From positions 97,434,002 through 97,498,001 of the forward strand of contig OZ021723.1 in NCBI GenBank assembly GCA_963978545.1: a DNA stretch of 64,000 bases. Direction: 5' to 3'. Source of the stretch: Linyphia triangularis (taxonomy: Eukaryota; Arthropoda; Arachnida; Araneae; Linyphiidae). The notes beneath the pieces are model-generated. The model did not search any database. It was not told the origin of the DNA and was given only the letters and a program-made list of their open reading frames with translations. A program made the position numbers and the translations under genes. Shown here piece after piece: positions 24,654 through 37,055 of this stretch (positions are counted from its first letter, which is position 1; the number at the start of each line of letters is the position of its first letter).

Positions 24654-25092
24654 CAGAGTGGCTACAGAACCGGGAAAACCTTGCAATCAGGGAAATGTCA
24701 GGGAGCTTTCTGATTCTGGAAACAATCAGGAAAATGTCAGGGAACTTTTTAAAATTCATGATAAACAGGGAAATTTTGTATTGTTTAAGGCACGCTCATC
24801 CATATTTTGGCGCTATTTACATAGAGATTTGTAGTTGTAAGCCATTAGAAGTTTAATGTTACGAAATAATTTAAACTTTTCATTACCAGCAAAACTATTT
24901 TTTTAAAAATTGCCTATTATCTCTTTAGTATGCATGTTCTATTTGATCATTGATCAGGGTGTCTAGCCATCTGGAAAACCTAAGAAAATTGGGGAAATTT
25001 GAAAAAAAGTTTTCCCTAAAATCATGGAATTTTTTAGAAATCTCCCAGGGAATTATCAGGGAACTTTTTTCCTGAACGTTGTGGCCACCCTG
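24654..25092 (+). mobile_element. CAGAGTGGCC MITE, copy 1
   Basis: The left end is CAGAGTGGCTACAGAACC and the right end GTGGCCACCCTG. The flanks are CTTGT (24649-24653) and CTTAT (25093-25097), a 5-bp duplication with one mismatch. The body has repeated CAGGGAAATGTCAGGGA phrases near both ends and the middle phrase AGAAGTTTAATGTTACG. Related copies lie at 35762-36833, 50563-50911 and 53721-54124. Confidence 0.82.
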
Positions 25093-25099
25093 CTTATGG

Positions 25100-26840
25100 T
25101 TTTGTGCCAAGAAAATCGAATACAACAAATTGAATCAACATTTTGAAGTATCAGTCCTATTATAGGACATTTTTACCATCAACAATCTAGTGAAAATAAG
25201 TTGTTGCTGAAATAAATCAAAACTATAATGCAGCAGTGCTTAGTGTAAAGAGTTTGAAAAATGATATAATTAGTGAACTCTCTTGGGAGCATTCATTATA
25301 AACTATCTAGCTTAGTAATAAAAGACCTATTTTTTTAATAAGTGGTGACCATTATCTGACAGGGGTTTTTTTTGTGTGATAACTTGGAACCATTTAAAGT
25401 CTTTGATTTAAAATTTATTTGAATTTCATTTTATATTGAATTAATTTAGACTGTGCTCTTAAACTTAAATTAAAATATAAAAGTATTTGTTAAATAAAAG
25501 AAAATATATTTTTTTTCTGATGTCTTTCACTATTAGACTTATAATTTGTGTTTCTGTACTATTTTTTTTTTTTTTTTTAATAAGTCAAATAATATTTAAT
25601 GTCAAATAATTTTTGAAAAAATTTAAGAAATTGCAATGTCAATTATTATTAGAAATTAATGAAAGCACTAATAAAAATCAAATAATAATCATTAAAATAA
25701 TGTTTATATAATCGGTTATCTTAATAAAAAAATAAATTGCTAAATAACTTTCAAATGTTTACAAATTCTCTTCTAACAACTGAAACTGTCTGAAAATGCA
25801 CTTTTCCATGTCATAAGAAGCAGTTAAAGAGAAAAGTTCCTCCACAAGGCTGCATCTACATCACACCAAGGAAATTCAACAGCAAGGAGAAAAAAAATAT
25901 ATGTTAAGCATTTAATTTGTATTTTCTAATTGTTGCAAATATTTAGAAATTTAGATATATTCAATAATCGAAAGTAAAAGTCACATGGCAAAGCAAGTAA
26001 TTGTCACGAAAGAAAGTAGTATTTTAGTTTTATTCTTAATTATCAGATTTGTTTGATGCCAGATGTTTTTTGTTTTTTTTATTGTATTTAAAATGTTTTA
26101 ATTGGAGGGGTACTATATATTTTCAAAATTTTAGATAGTTATTTATATTAGGAATAGGGAAGCTTAGAGATAGGATGAGGAGAGCATCTGAAGGGAGAAT
26201 TTTTGGTAATTCGACAGTACTTTATGTCGATGTTTTTTAATGCCTTTGCCATATGGGTTTTGCGTATTGAAGGGCTAAGTGAATCAAGTAGTTATGTGAT
26301 TATTTATAAATCGTTTTCTCAACTGAAGGTTGCATGCTTTAAGCTAATTTCTAACACTTATCTTTTAAAATTTTAAGAACAGAAAATTTAATTTATGAAA
26401 GGAGGAAGGTACAAACAAATAAAAAATTACAAATAAACATTTCAAAGCTAATTTCTCATTATTTACTTTGTGATACTCTTCATTCACTTAGCCTTTCAAT
26501 TGCTGCACATTACAAAAATGTTATTACTTTTTTTACGTTGCTGATTTGATTCATACTTTGTTATAATTTGTATTTATACAATTTGTTTTGATCTATAATT
26601 TTTCAAAAATTTTAATAACTCACTCTTTGTTTTGGGGCAGAGTTCAAGAGTTCTGCTTCATATGAAATTTTGATTGTTTAAATGCATTATTGTTGGAACA
26701 ATATGAACTGTGATAAAAAAAATATGTTATGACCTGTTAAAAAATGTTTTTTCCTACATTTTGCATAAATCGGCTATTTGTAGCTTTTTAAATTTTTATT
26801 TTATCTTGGGTGCTTGCACCTGCTATTTATACTTATTTTG
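25100..26840. other. A+T-rich sequence, one weak coding stretch
   Basis: At about 25815-25895 one plus-strand frame reads LKRKVPPQGCIYITPRKF and continues to KEK before an A-rich stretch and stop. It has plausible composition, but its splice sites are poor. Nothing else was recognised. Confidence 0.25.
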
Positions 26841-26845
26841 CACAA

Positions 26846-27080
26846 ACCCATTGCAAACGGTCCAGTACCAACGGTGAAAGTTGTACCTTCATGGTACGGG
26901 GAGTAGCCTTTGGAGACGGAATGCATGGGGGAGTGTCAATATCAACAGTTCTTTATTGATGTTTTTAATACTCTTTCTTATTTTATGCACACCCATTGCA
27001 AATGATCTAGTACCAGTAGCGAAAGTTGTATTTTTATGGTACGGGGAGTAGCCTCTGGAGACAAACTGCAGTGGAGTGGT
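26846..27080 (+). repeat. 145-bp tandem duplication
   Basis: The phrase CCATTGCAAACGGTCCAGTACC at 26848 recurs diverged at 26993, 145 bp later. Both copies continue through ATGGTACGGGGAGTAGCCT, and the unit includes a GTACC...GGTAC dyad. Identity is about 80%. It lies just upstream of the large satellite but does not resemble its monomer. Confidence 0.75.
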
Positions 27081-27269
27081 GTGCATACATATTCGTTTTC
27101 AGTTGTTCATCTGAACTGCTAATTAGTATTTTAAAATTTAATCAATTACAATACAATGTATGTAAAAGTATACTTTTTTGTACTAAATATTTGCAACATA
27201 TTATTTGTCAGCTCCCTCTTTTCCATCTGTAAATTTCATGTATTTTGAAACATGAAAGAAGCACAGAAT

Positions 27270-30200
27270 CCAACTATCAAACTAAATGTTATGATTTTGT
27301 GTTCAAAATTTAAGTATGTAGTCATTGGGCAGAAAATAACAACAAATTCTTGTCCTATATTCCATTAACGTTTATGTACATTTCATTAATTTTAAGTGAT
27401 AGTATTCCTTGACAGGAGAAAATAATCCCTCTTGCAAACTAAATATGATTATGTAATATAAATTTAAGTAACTGGTCATTGGGCAAGAAATCAAAAAAAA
27501 AAATTGTCCAATGTACTATCAATGTATATAATTTATTAATTTTAAGTAATTCTAATCCTTAAGAGGTGAAGAGAATCCCTCTTACAAACTAAATATACTA
27601 AATATGATTATGTAATATAAATTTAAGTAATTGGTCATTGGGCAAGAAATCAAAAAAAAAAAAAAATCTTATCCAATGTACCATCAATGTATATAATTTA
27701 TTAATTTTAAGTCATTGTAATCCTTGAGAGGTGAAGAGAATCCCTCTTACAAACTAAATATACTAAATATGATTATGTAATATAAATGCAAGTAACTGGT
27801 CATTGGGCAAGAAATCAAAAAAAAAAAAAAAATCTTGTCCAATGTACCATCAATGTATATAATTTATTAATTTTAAGTAGTTGTAATCCTTGAGAGGTGA
27901 AGAAAATCCCTCTTACAAACTAAATATGATTATGTAATATAAATTTAATTAAAAGGTCATTCGGCAAGAAGTAAAAAAATAAAAAAAAATCTTGTCCAAT
28001 GTGCCATCAATGTTTATAATTTATTAATTGTAAGTGATTGTAATCTTTGAGAGGTGAAGAAAATCCCTCTTACAAACTAAATATGATTATGTAATATAAA
28101 TTTAAGTAACTGGTCATTGGGTCCAATGTACCATCAATGTTTATAATTTATTAATTTTAAGTGATTGTAATCTTTGAGAGGTGAAGAAAATCCCTCTTGC
28201 AAACTAAATTTGATTATGTAATATAAATTTAAGTAACTGGTCATTGGACAAGAAGAAAAAAAAAAAATCTTGTCCAATGTACCATCAATGTTTATAATTT
28301 ATTAATTTTAAGTGATTGTAGTCTTGAGAGGCGAAGAGAATCCCTCTTACAAACTAAATATGATTATGTAATATAAATTTAAGTAACTGGTCATTAGGCA
28401 AGAAATCAAAAAGAAAAGAAAGAAAAAAAAATCTTGTCCAATGTACCATCAATGTTTATAATTTATTAATTTTAAATAATTGTAATCCTTGAGATGTGAG
28501 GAGAATCTCTCTTACAAATTAAATATACTAAATATGATTATGTAATATAAATTTAAGTAACTGGTCATTGGACAAGAAATCAAAAAAAAAAATCTTGTCC
28601 AATGTACCATCAATGTTTAAAATTTATTAATTTTAAGTGATTGTAGTCTTGAGAGGTGAAGAGAATCCCTCTTATAAACTAAATATGATTATGTAATATA
28701 AATTTAAGTAACTGGTCATTAGGCAAGAAATCAAAAAAGAAAAAAAAAAATATCTTGTCCAATGTACCATCAATGTTTAAAATTTATTAATTTTAAGTGA
28801 TTGTAGTCTTGAGAGGTGAAGAGAATCCCTCTTATAAACTAAATATGATTATGTAATATAAATTTAAGTAACTGGTCATTAGGCAAGAAATCAAAAAAGA
28901 AAAAAAAAAAATATCTTGTCCAATGTACCATCAATGTTTATAATTTATTAATTTTAAATAATTGTAATCCTTGAGAGGTGAAGAGAATCTCTCTTACAAA
29001 CTAAATACACTAAATATGATTATGTAATATAAATTTAAGTAATTGGTCATTGGACATGAAATAAAAAAAATTAAAAATCTTGTCCAATGTACCATCAATG
29101 TTTATAATTTATTAATTTTCAGTAATTGTAATCCTTGAGAGGTGAAGAGAATCTCTCTTACAAACTAAATATACTAAATATGATTATGTAATATAAATTT
29201 AAGTAACTGGTCATTGGACAAGAAATCAAAAAAAAAAAAAAAAATCTTGTCCAATGTACCATCAGTGTATATAATTTATTAATTTTATGTAATTGTAATC
29301 CTTGAGAGGTGAAGAAAATCCCTCTTACAAACTAAATATGATTATGTAATATAAATTTAATTAAAAGGTCATTGGGCAAGAAATAAAAAAAAACAAAAAA
29401 AATCTTGTCCAATGTGCCATCAATGTTTATAATTTATTAATTTTAAGTGATTGTAATCTTTGAGAGGTGAAGAAAATCCCTCTTACAAACTAAATTTGAT
29501 TATGTAATATAAATTTAAGTAAGTGGTCATTGGACAAGAAATAAAAAAAAAAAAATCTTGTCCAATGTACCATCAATGTATATAACTTATTAATTTTAAG
29601 TGATTGTAATCTTTGAGAGGCGAAGAAAATCCCACTTACAAACTAAATATGATTATGTAATATAAATTTAATTAAGTGATCGTTGGGCAAGAAATCAAAA
29701 AAAAAAATCTTGTTCAATGTACCATCAATGTATATAATTTATTAATTTTATGTAATTGTAATCCTTGAGAGGTGAAGAGAATCCCTCTTACAAACTAAAT
29801 ATACTAAATATGATTATGTAATATAAATTTAAGTAACTGGTCATTGGACAAGAAATCAAAAAAAAAAAAAAAAAATATCTTGTCCAATGTACCATCAATG
29901 TTTATAATTTATTAATTTTAAATAATTGTAATCCTTGAGAGGTGAAGAGAATCTCTCTTACAAACTAAATATACTAAATATGATTATGTAATATAAATTT
30001 AAGTAACTGGTCATTGGACAAGAAATCAAAAAAAAAAAAAAAATCTTGTCCAATGTACCATTAATGTTTATAATTTATTAATTTTAAATAATTGTAATCC
30101 TTGAGAGGTGAAGAGAATCTCTCTTACAAACTAAATATACTAAATATGATTATGTAATATAAATTTAAGTAACTGGTCATTGGACAAGAAATCAAAAAAA

Positions 30201-30539
30201 AAAAAAAAAAAAAATATCTTGTCCAATGTACCATCAATGTTTATAATTTATTAATTTTAAATAATTGTAATCCTTGAGAGGTGAAGAGAATCCCTCTTAC
30301 AAATTAAATATACTAAATATGATTATGTAATATAAATTTAAGTAACTGGTCATTGGACAAGAAATAAAAAAAAAAACAAAAAAAAAAATCTTGTCCAATG
30401 TACCATCAATGTTTATAATTTATTAATTTTAAATAATTGTAATCCTTGAGAGGTGAAGAGAATCTCTCTTACAAACTAAATATACTAAATATGATTATGT
30501 AATATAAATTTAAGTAACTGGTCATTGGACAAGAAATCA

Positions 30540-30604
<65 letters not shown>

Positions 30605-33600
30605 TCCAATGTACCATCAATGTTTATAATTTATTAATTTTAAATAATTGTAATCCTTGAGAGGTGAAGAGAATCTCTCTTACAAACTAAATACACTAAA
30701 TATGATTATGTAATATAAATTTAAGTAATTGGTCATTGGACATGAAATAAAAAAAAATTAAAAATCTTGTCCAATGTACCATCAATGTTTATAATTTATT
30801 AATTTTCAGTAATTGTAATCCTTGAGAGGTGAAGAGAATCTCTCTTACAAACTAAATATACTAAATATGATTATGTAATATAAATTTAAGTAACTGGTCA
30901 TTGGACATGAAATAAAAAAAATTAAAAATCTTGTCCAATGTACCATCAATGTTTATAATTTATTAATTTTCAGTAATTGTAATCCTTGAGAGGTGAAGAG
31001 AATCTCTCTTACAAATTAAATATACTAAATATGATTATGTAATATAAATTTAAGTAACTGGTCATTGGACAAGAAATCAAAAAAAAAAAAAAAAATCTTG
31101 TCCAATGTACCATCAGTGTATATAATTTATTAATTTTATGTAATTGTAATCCTTGAGAGGTGAAGAAAATCCCTCTTACAAACTAAATATGATTATGTAA
31201 TATAAATTTAATTAAAAGGTCATTGGGCAAGAAATAAAAAAAAACAAAAAAAATCTTGTCCAATGTGCCATCAATGTTTATAATTTATTAATTTTAAGTG
31301 ATTGTAATCTTTGAGAGGTGAAGAAAATCCCTCTTACAAACTAAATTTGATTATGTAATATAAATTTAAGTAAGTGGTCATTGGACAAGAAATGAAAAAA
31401 AAAAAAATCTTGTCCAATGTACCATCAATGTATATAACTTATTAATTTTAAGTGATTGTAATCCTTGAGAGGTGAAGAGAATCTCTCTTACAAACTAAAT
31501 ATACTAAATATGATTATGTAATATAAATTTAAGTAACTGGTCATTGGACAAGAAATCAAAAAAAAAAAAAAATCTTGCCCAATGTACCATCAATGTTTAT
31601 AATTTATTAATTTTAAATAATTGTAATCCTTGAGAGGTGAAGAGAATCTCTCTTACAAACTAAATATACTAAATATGATTATGTAATATAAATTTAAGTA
31701 ACTGGTCATTGGACAAGAAATCAAAAAAAAAAAAAAAAAAAAAAAAAATCTTGTCCAATGTACCATCAATGTTTATAATTTATTAATTTTAAATAATTGT
31801 AATCCTTGAGAGGTGAAGAGAATCCCTCTTACAAATTAAATATACTAAATATGATTATGTAATATAAATTTAAGTAACTGGTCATTGGACAAGAAATCAA
31901 AAAAAAAAAACAAAAAAAAAAATCTTGTCCAATGTACCATCAATGTTTATAATTTATTAATTTTAAATAATTGTAATCCTTGAGAGGTGAAGAGAATCTC
32001 TCTTACAAATTAAATATACTAAATATGATTATGTAATATAAATTTAAGTAACTGGTCATTGGACAAGAAATCAAAAAAAAAAAAAAAATCTTGTCCAATG
32101 TACCATCAATGTTTATAATTTATTAATTTTAAATAATTGTAATCCTTGAGAGGTGAAGAGAATCTCTCTTACAGACTAAATATACTAAATATGATTATGT
32201 AATATAAATTTAAGTAACTGGTCATTGGACAAGAAATCAAAAAAAAAAAAAAATCTTGACCAATGTACCATCAATGTTTATAATTTATTAATTTTAAGTG
32301 ATTGTAGTCTTGAGAGGTGAAGAGAATCCCTCTTATAAACTAAATATGATTATGTAATATAAATTTAAGTAACTGGTCATTAGGCAAGAAATCAAAAAAA
32401 AAAAAAAAAAATCTTGTCCAATGTACCATCAATGTTTATAATTTATTAATTTTAAATAATTGTAATCCTTGAGAGGTGAAGAGAATCCCTCTTACAAATT
32501 AAATATACTAAATATGATTATGTAATATAAATTTAAGTAACTGGTCATTGGACAAGAAATCAAAAAAAAAAACAAAAAAAAAAAAAAAATCTTGTCCAAT
32601 GTACCATCAATGTTTATAATTTATTAATTTTAAATAATTGTAATCCTTGAGAGGTGAAGAGAATCTCTCTTACAGACTAAATATACTAAATATGATTATG
32701 TAATATAAATTTAAGTAACTGGTCATTGGACAAGAAATCAAAAAAAAAAAAATCTTGACCAATGTACCATCAATGTTTATAATTTATTAATTTTAAATGA
32801 TTGTAGTCTTGAGAGGTGAAGAGAATCCCTCTTATAAACTAAATATGATTATGTAATATAAATTTAAGTAACTGGTCATTAGGCAAGAAATCAAAAAAAA
32901 AAAAAAAAAAATCTTGTCCAATGTACCATCAATGTTTATAATTTATTAATTTTAAATAATTGTAATCCTTGAGAGGTGAAGAGAATCTCTCTTACAAATT
33001 AAATATACTAAATATGATTATGTAATATAAATTTAAGTATCTGGTCATTGGACAAGAAATCAAAAAAAAAAAAAATCTTGTCCAATGTACCATCAATGTT
33101 TATAATTTATTAATTTTAAGTGATTGTAATCTTTGAGAGGTGAAGAAAATCCCTCTTACAAACTAAATATGATTATGTAATATAAATTTAAGTAACTGGT
33201 CATTGGGTCCAATGTACCATCAATGTTTATAATTTATTAATTTTAAGTGATTGTAATCCTTGAGAGGTGAAAAGAATCTCTCTTACAGATTAAATATACT
33301 AAATATGATTATGTAATATAAATTTAAATAACTGGTCATCGGACAAGAAGTTAAAAAAAAAAAAATCTTGTCCGATGTACCATCAATGTTTATAATTTAT
33401 TAATTTTAAGTGATTGTAATCTTGAGAGGTGAAGAGAATCCCTCTTACAAACTAAATATGATTATGTAATATAAATTTAAGTAAGTGGTCATTGGACAAG
33501 AAATGGGGAAAAAAAAAATCTTGTCCAATGTACCATCATGTATATAATTTATTAATTTTAAGTGATTGTTATCTTTGAGAGGTGAAGAAAATCCCTCTTA

Positions 33601-33760
33601 CAAACTAAATTTGATTATGTAATATAAATTTAAGTAACTGGTCATTGGACAAGAAATCAAAGAAAAAAAATTGTAAATGTACCATCAATGTTTTTAATTT
33701 ATTAATTTTAAGTGATTGTAATCCTTGAGAGGTGAAGAGTATCTGCTTTACAAAAACTAT
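27270..33760 (+). repeat. A+T-rich satellite array, about 40 monomers of roughly 160 bp
   Basis: Monomers run head to tail. Each contains in order ACCATCAATGT, TTTATTAATTTTAAG, TTGAGAGGTGAAGA, CCCTCTTACAAAC, ATGATTATGTAATATAAATT, GGTCATTGGACAAGA, an A-rich tract and TCTTGTCCAATG. The last two arms are exact 12-bp reverse complements, so every full monomer can fold a hairpin with an A-rich loop. The stem extends to about 15 bp with one bulge via GGT and ACC. Length varies through the A tract and an optional ACTAAATAT insertion. Edge monomers are the most diverged, as in arrays homogenised by unequal exchange. No coding capacity was seen. Confidence 0.95.
30549..30602 (+). repeat. (TA)n microsatellite inside one satellite monomer
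   Basis: About 26 TA units replace the A-rich loop of one monomer. The adjacent right stem arm has lost its TCTTG and begins at AGTCCAATG, so this monomer has a weaker hairpin. Confidence 0.95.
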
Positions 33761-33761
33761 A

Positions 33762-34698
33762 ATATGTCTGTTTGAGACTTTAATATATACATCTATTCAA
33801 GTTATCACACATTGAATAAAGGGCAGATTTTGGAAACTCGCAGTAAAATAATTTATAATTCGATAACCCTTAATGAACTAGATTTTTTTTTTTTATGTAT
33901 GTAAATGTTAGGATACTCTGCGTAGTTGAAAGTTTATTTTTTCTTTTGATTTATTTAGACAAACTTCTTTGAAAATCATTGTTCGTGTGCTTTCCTTTTT
34001 TTTTTAAATCCTTTATATTATCTTTGATTTTGTATTTTTGTTGATGGGAGTGAAAAATGTGAATGCCTTAATTAACACTCTGGCCGTCATCCAATCGAGC
34101 TGAAACTTGGCAGATAGCTTCGATATCGATGACAATGCATTCTATCAAATTTTTGGCTGTTACTGTCACTAAAAGGTTGCTTTTACGGAATACTAATAAA
34201 CCAACTTGCCGTCATTCAATCGTATTAAAATAGTTTTAAACCAATCATTTTTGAAACTCTTTCCTTCCTGTTGCCAAATTTTTTTTAATTAATAAATAAT
34301 AAAATTACTGTATTCAGAATAAATTATATTGGATGTTAGATTCTCATTCATTTTGAATAAATAAATTTTGAAACGTAGTTTGCCCCACTCTGATAGAATT
34401 GTTTTTGATATTGGTGCTGTATTAATGATTATAAAAATTGACAATGCATATAAAGGATTTTTTAACAACTCTGTTTTTATGGGTTTATATTAAGTATTTT
34501 TTTTCCCTAGATAGTCTCTCCAGTATATAATAACATAGATAAACAATTCCAAACTTACTGCTGTCTATTAGGAAAATCAAAATCGTATTTTCATTTGTGT
34601 ACTTTCAAAATTGTGGTGTTACTTAATTAGATTTCCTTTTTGATCAGTTTCACACTTGTCTGTGTTTTCCGATTAATTTTCATCTTGCCTTTTTACAG
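33762..34698. other. Flank between the satellite and the split exon-like ORF
   Basis: No repeat or gene is recognised. The segment ends in a clean pyrimidine-rich acceptor CTTGCCTTTTTACAG at 34684-34698. Confidence 0.4.
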
Positions 34699-35528
34699 AT
34701 GTTCTTCAAGACAATATGAGCACTATGAAGCAGGGTTGGCATGGTTTGAACTAATTGATTTAAACCATGGTTTAAACCAAATGTTTTTTTTTTCTATAAA
34801 AAAAAATAATTAGTTTTTTAAAGAATAATTTAAAATTGTATTTTTATTTGTTTATTTATAATTAGATTTTTTAAATTATTTGTTGTTGTAAATAACTTTT
34901 TTAAAATAAATCTTATAATGAAAGACTATTGAAGTTTTTATAAGTATCAGCAATTAGTTTACATATTAATCTAATAGATTTATTAATGTTTTATAATTAT
35001 TCAAAATTATTAATTAAATTTAAATTTGTTTCTGAATCGGAGGTTTTGTGCTTTAATAGCTTATTTCTAAACCTTAAAAATATCATTTTGTACAACTTAT
35101 TACCATTACTGATGAATCTAAGAGCAATATTCCATGTAGATGCAGTAAACAATTACTATTGCGTTATATTGTATTCATTGAATTTAAAAAATGCATCACC
35201 AAATGTAATAAAATTTAATATGATTTGATTGTCCACATAAGTAGAAAATGTTTATTTACTTAGTTTAAATTATATTCAGAAGGAATGTTATTTGTTATTT
35301 GAACATTAATTATTCTAGTTAAGGTAAAATTTTATTTATAAATATTTATACGTGTAATTAGAAAGGGATTTAAAAAAAAAAAAAACTTCTTTTTTGTGAA
35401 AAAAACCCTGTTTTTTTCCCCTACCCTGCTATGAAGGGTTAGATTTTGAAATAGATGAATGTCAGTTTTGTATGGAATTCTTGTGTGATAAATTTAAAAC
35501 TACCTCCCTCAAACTTTTGTTTGATTGA
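34699..35528 (+). pseudogene. Exon-like ORF split by an hAT-like MITE
   Basis: After the acceptor at 34698 a frame opens (second base onward) as CSSRQYEHYEG. It is cut by the 698-bp insertion at 34731-35428 and resumes after the TSD as LDFEIDECQFCMEFLCDK, ending at TGA 35526-35528. A canonical AATAAA follows at 35654. The uninterrupted frame would be about 42 codons with balanced, cysteine-containing composition. That is consistent with the last exon of a gene, but I recognise no family. As it stands the insertion would disrupt it. No upstream exon of matching phase was found. Confidence 0.3.
34731..35428. mobile_element. hAT-like MITE with perfect 8-bp TSD
   Basis: The ends are CAGGGTTGGC and CTACCCTG, flanked by CTATGAAG at 34723-34730 and 35429-35436. 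CAGGG-type ends plus an 8-bp duplication fit hAT. Near the left end is the palindromic phrase TTTAAACCATGGTTTAAACC. There is no transposase. Confidence 0.85.
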
Positions 35529-35761
35529 AGTACAATCTACCAGATAGTATACTGCATTAAATTAAAAGTAGTCTTTTTTCAAGTTAACAAAAAATAATAA
35601 TTAAAAAAGTTTAAAAATTAAATTTATACTATTGCTGCAATTGAAAAACTATTAATAAAGGTATAGTTTGCAGTTGAGATCAATCTTATTTGTATTTGTA
35701 ATCATCAAGGATTATAACTTCGTTAAGAGCTATTATATCTGAAAACAGCCCAATGCTATAA

Positions 35762-36833
35762 CAAGAATGGCCACAGAACCTAGAAATCGGGGAAATGTTA
35801 TTGAGCTTTCTGATTGTGGAAAAAATCAGGTAAATGTTTGAGCATTTTTTTAAAATTTCGCTAACATCGGAAATTTTCTATTGTTGTTTTGAAAGTGCAT
35901 TTCCCCATTCATCCGTGTTTTAGTGCCGTTTACCCAGAGAATTGTGGTAATCATTAGAAGTTTAATGTTGCGGAATAATTTAAACTTTTGATTTCCGCTA
36001 AAACTTCTGATGGCCTCAAATGTTTGTGATTTTTACTTAAAATATTATTTCCCTCTTTTAATACATAATACAATCTTGGAGCATCAGCAGAACCAATTAC
36101 TTTATCTGGTTCCCAAATATTTTATTTTGAATTACAACATTTTGATCAGGCTTTAACTCAGGGAGATATTTTGAAGTTTTATCATAGTATGTCTTGAAGT
36201 TATTTTGTTTTAGCCTAATTTTCTGCCTAACATTAAGTTGCACTTTAGGAAATAATAACTTCCTACTTATAAGAATTTTAGTTCTAACTCTACCACTCAA
36301 TAATATCTGGGATGGAGATATTTCGAGCCCTTTTATTGGTGTGTTTCTATAGTCCAACAAAGCAATTTCGACATTTCCCTTACACTTTTTTAAGATATTT
36401 TTTTGCTATTTTAACAGCACATTCTGATTGTCCATTTTATTGGGGAGAATTAGGACTACTAGTTATTACTTCAAAGTCATATTCCTTACCAAATTTTTTA
36501 AATTCAAAAGAATTAAATGTCATATTATCCAACATAGTTACTCTGGGAATACCATGACAAGCAAAAACTCCCTTTAACCTTCGAATAACCTCACTGGCTC
36601 TGCTAACTGAAAAACTCCCATTATACTATATAGGTCACATAAAAGACTGTTATAGTTAACGTATCCAACAAAAACAGTTTTTAAAAAATGGCATATTATC
36701 TCTGTAGCACACATGTTCTTTGTTCTCTTTCATCAGGGTGTCTACATATCTGGAAAATTTGAAAAAAAAGTTTTTGCAAAATCAAGGAATTTTTTGGGAA
36801 ACTTTTTTTCCTGAATTTTGTGGCCACCTTTTG
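35762..36833 (+). mobile_element. CAGAGTGGCC MITE, copy 2, carrying a retroelement fragment
   Basis: The left part (35762-36005) and right part (about 36686-36833) match other copies of this family. In those copies the two parts are adjacent, so about 680 bp was inserted. The termini are degraded (CAAGAATGGCCACAG; GTGGCCACCTT) and no TSD is evident, which suggests an old copy. Confidence 0.7.
36003..36640 (-). pseudogene. Ty3/Gypsy integrase fragment, decayed
   Basis: Read on the minus strand, the fragment shows the order of a Ty3/Gypsy integrase. An HGIP phrase and a degenerate MLDN (normally xSDNG) come first. The SSP...NGQSE region follows, with a stop just before NGQ. Then comes an ORF at 36097-36360 starting MLDYRNTPIKG, and finally a C-terminal stretch ending HLRPS near 36003. 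At least two in-frame stops and two frameshifts break it, and no gag, reverse transcriptase or LTR is present. It sits inside a MITE of the CAGAGTGGCC family. The family assignment rests on motif memory but is strong. Confidence 0.85.
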
Positions 36834-36842
36834 TAATGTTAA

Positions 36843-37055
36843 CCCTTTGCACTTGAGGCCTTTTTCCCTTGGAGGAACCAGCAACTCGAGACGTTTTGCA
36901 GCATTTTTTTTTTTTGGTTTGTGGTTACGGATCTGCTTCAAGGATACTAAACAGTCATTGTCTTGCATCAAATTTCCGCATCAAACCTAGTGGTCGTCTC
37001 GAGTTGCAGCATTCTATCCTGTGTCGCCCGAGAGGCACCTTCCGAGCGCAAAGGG
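36843..37055. mobile_element. TTAA-flanked MITE (piggyBac-like), 213 bp
   Basis: TTAA at 36839-36842 and 37056-37059 flank ends CCCTTTGCACTTGAGG and, as reverse complement, CCCTTTGCGCTCGGAAGG. A second inverted block, CAACTCGAGACG, lies near 36885 with its partner near 36995. It is non-coding and independent in sequence from the 21780-22525 element. Confidence 0.82.

Noticed and set aside
27270..33760. CRISPR-like array
   Set aside because: The units are continuous satellite monomers with no unique spacers, and the genome is clearly eukaryotic.
36696..36971. 91-codon minus-strand ORF
   Set aside because: It spans the junction of two MITEs, so it is a by-product of their sequence.
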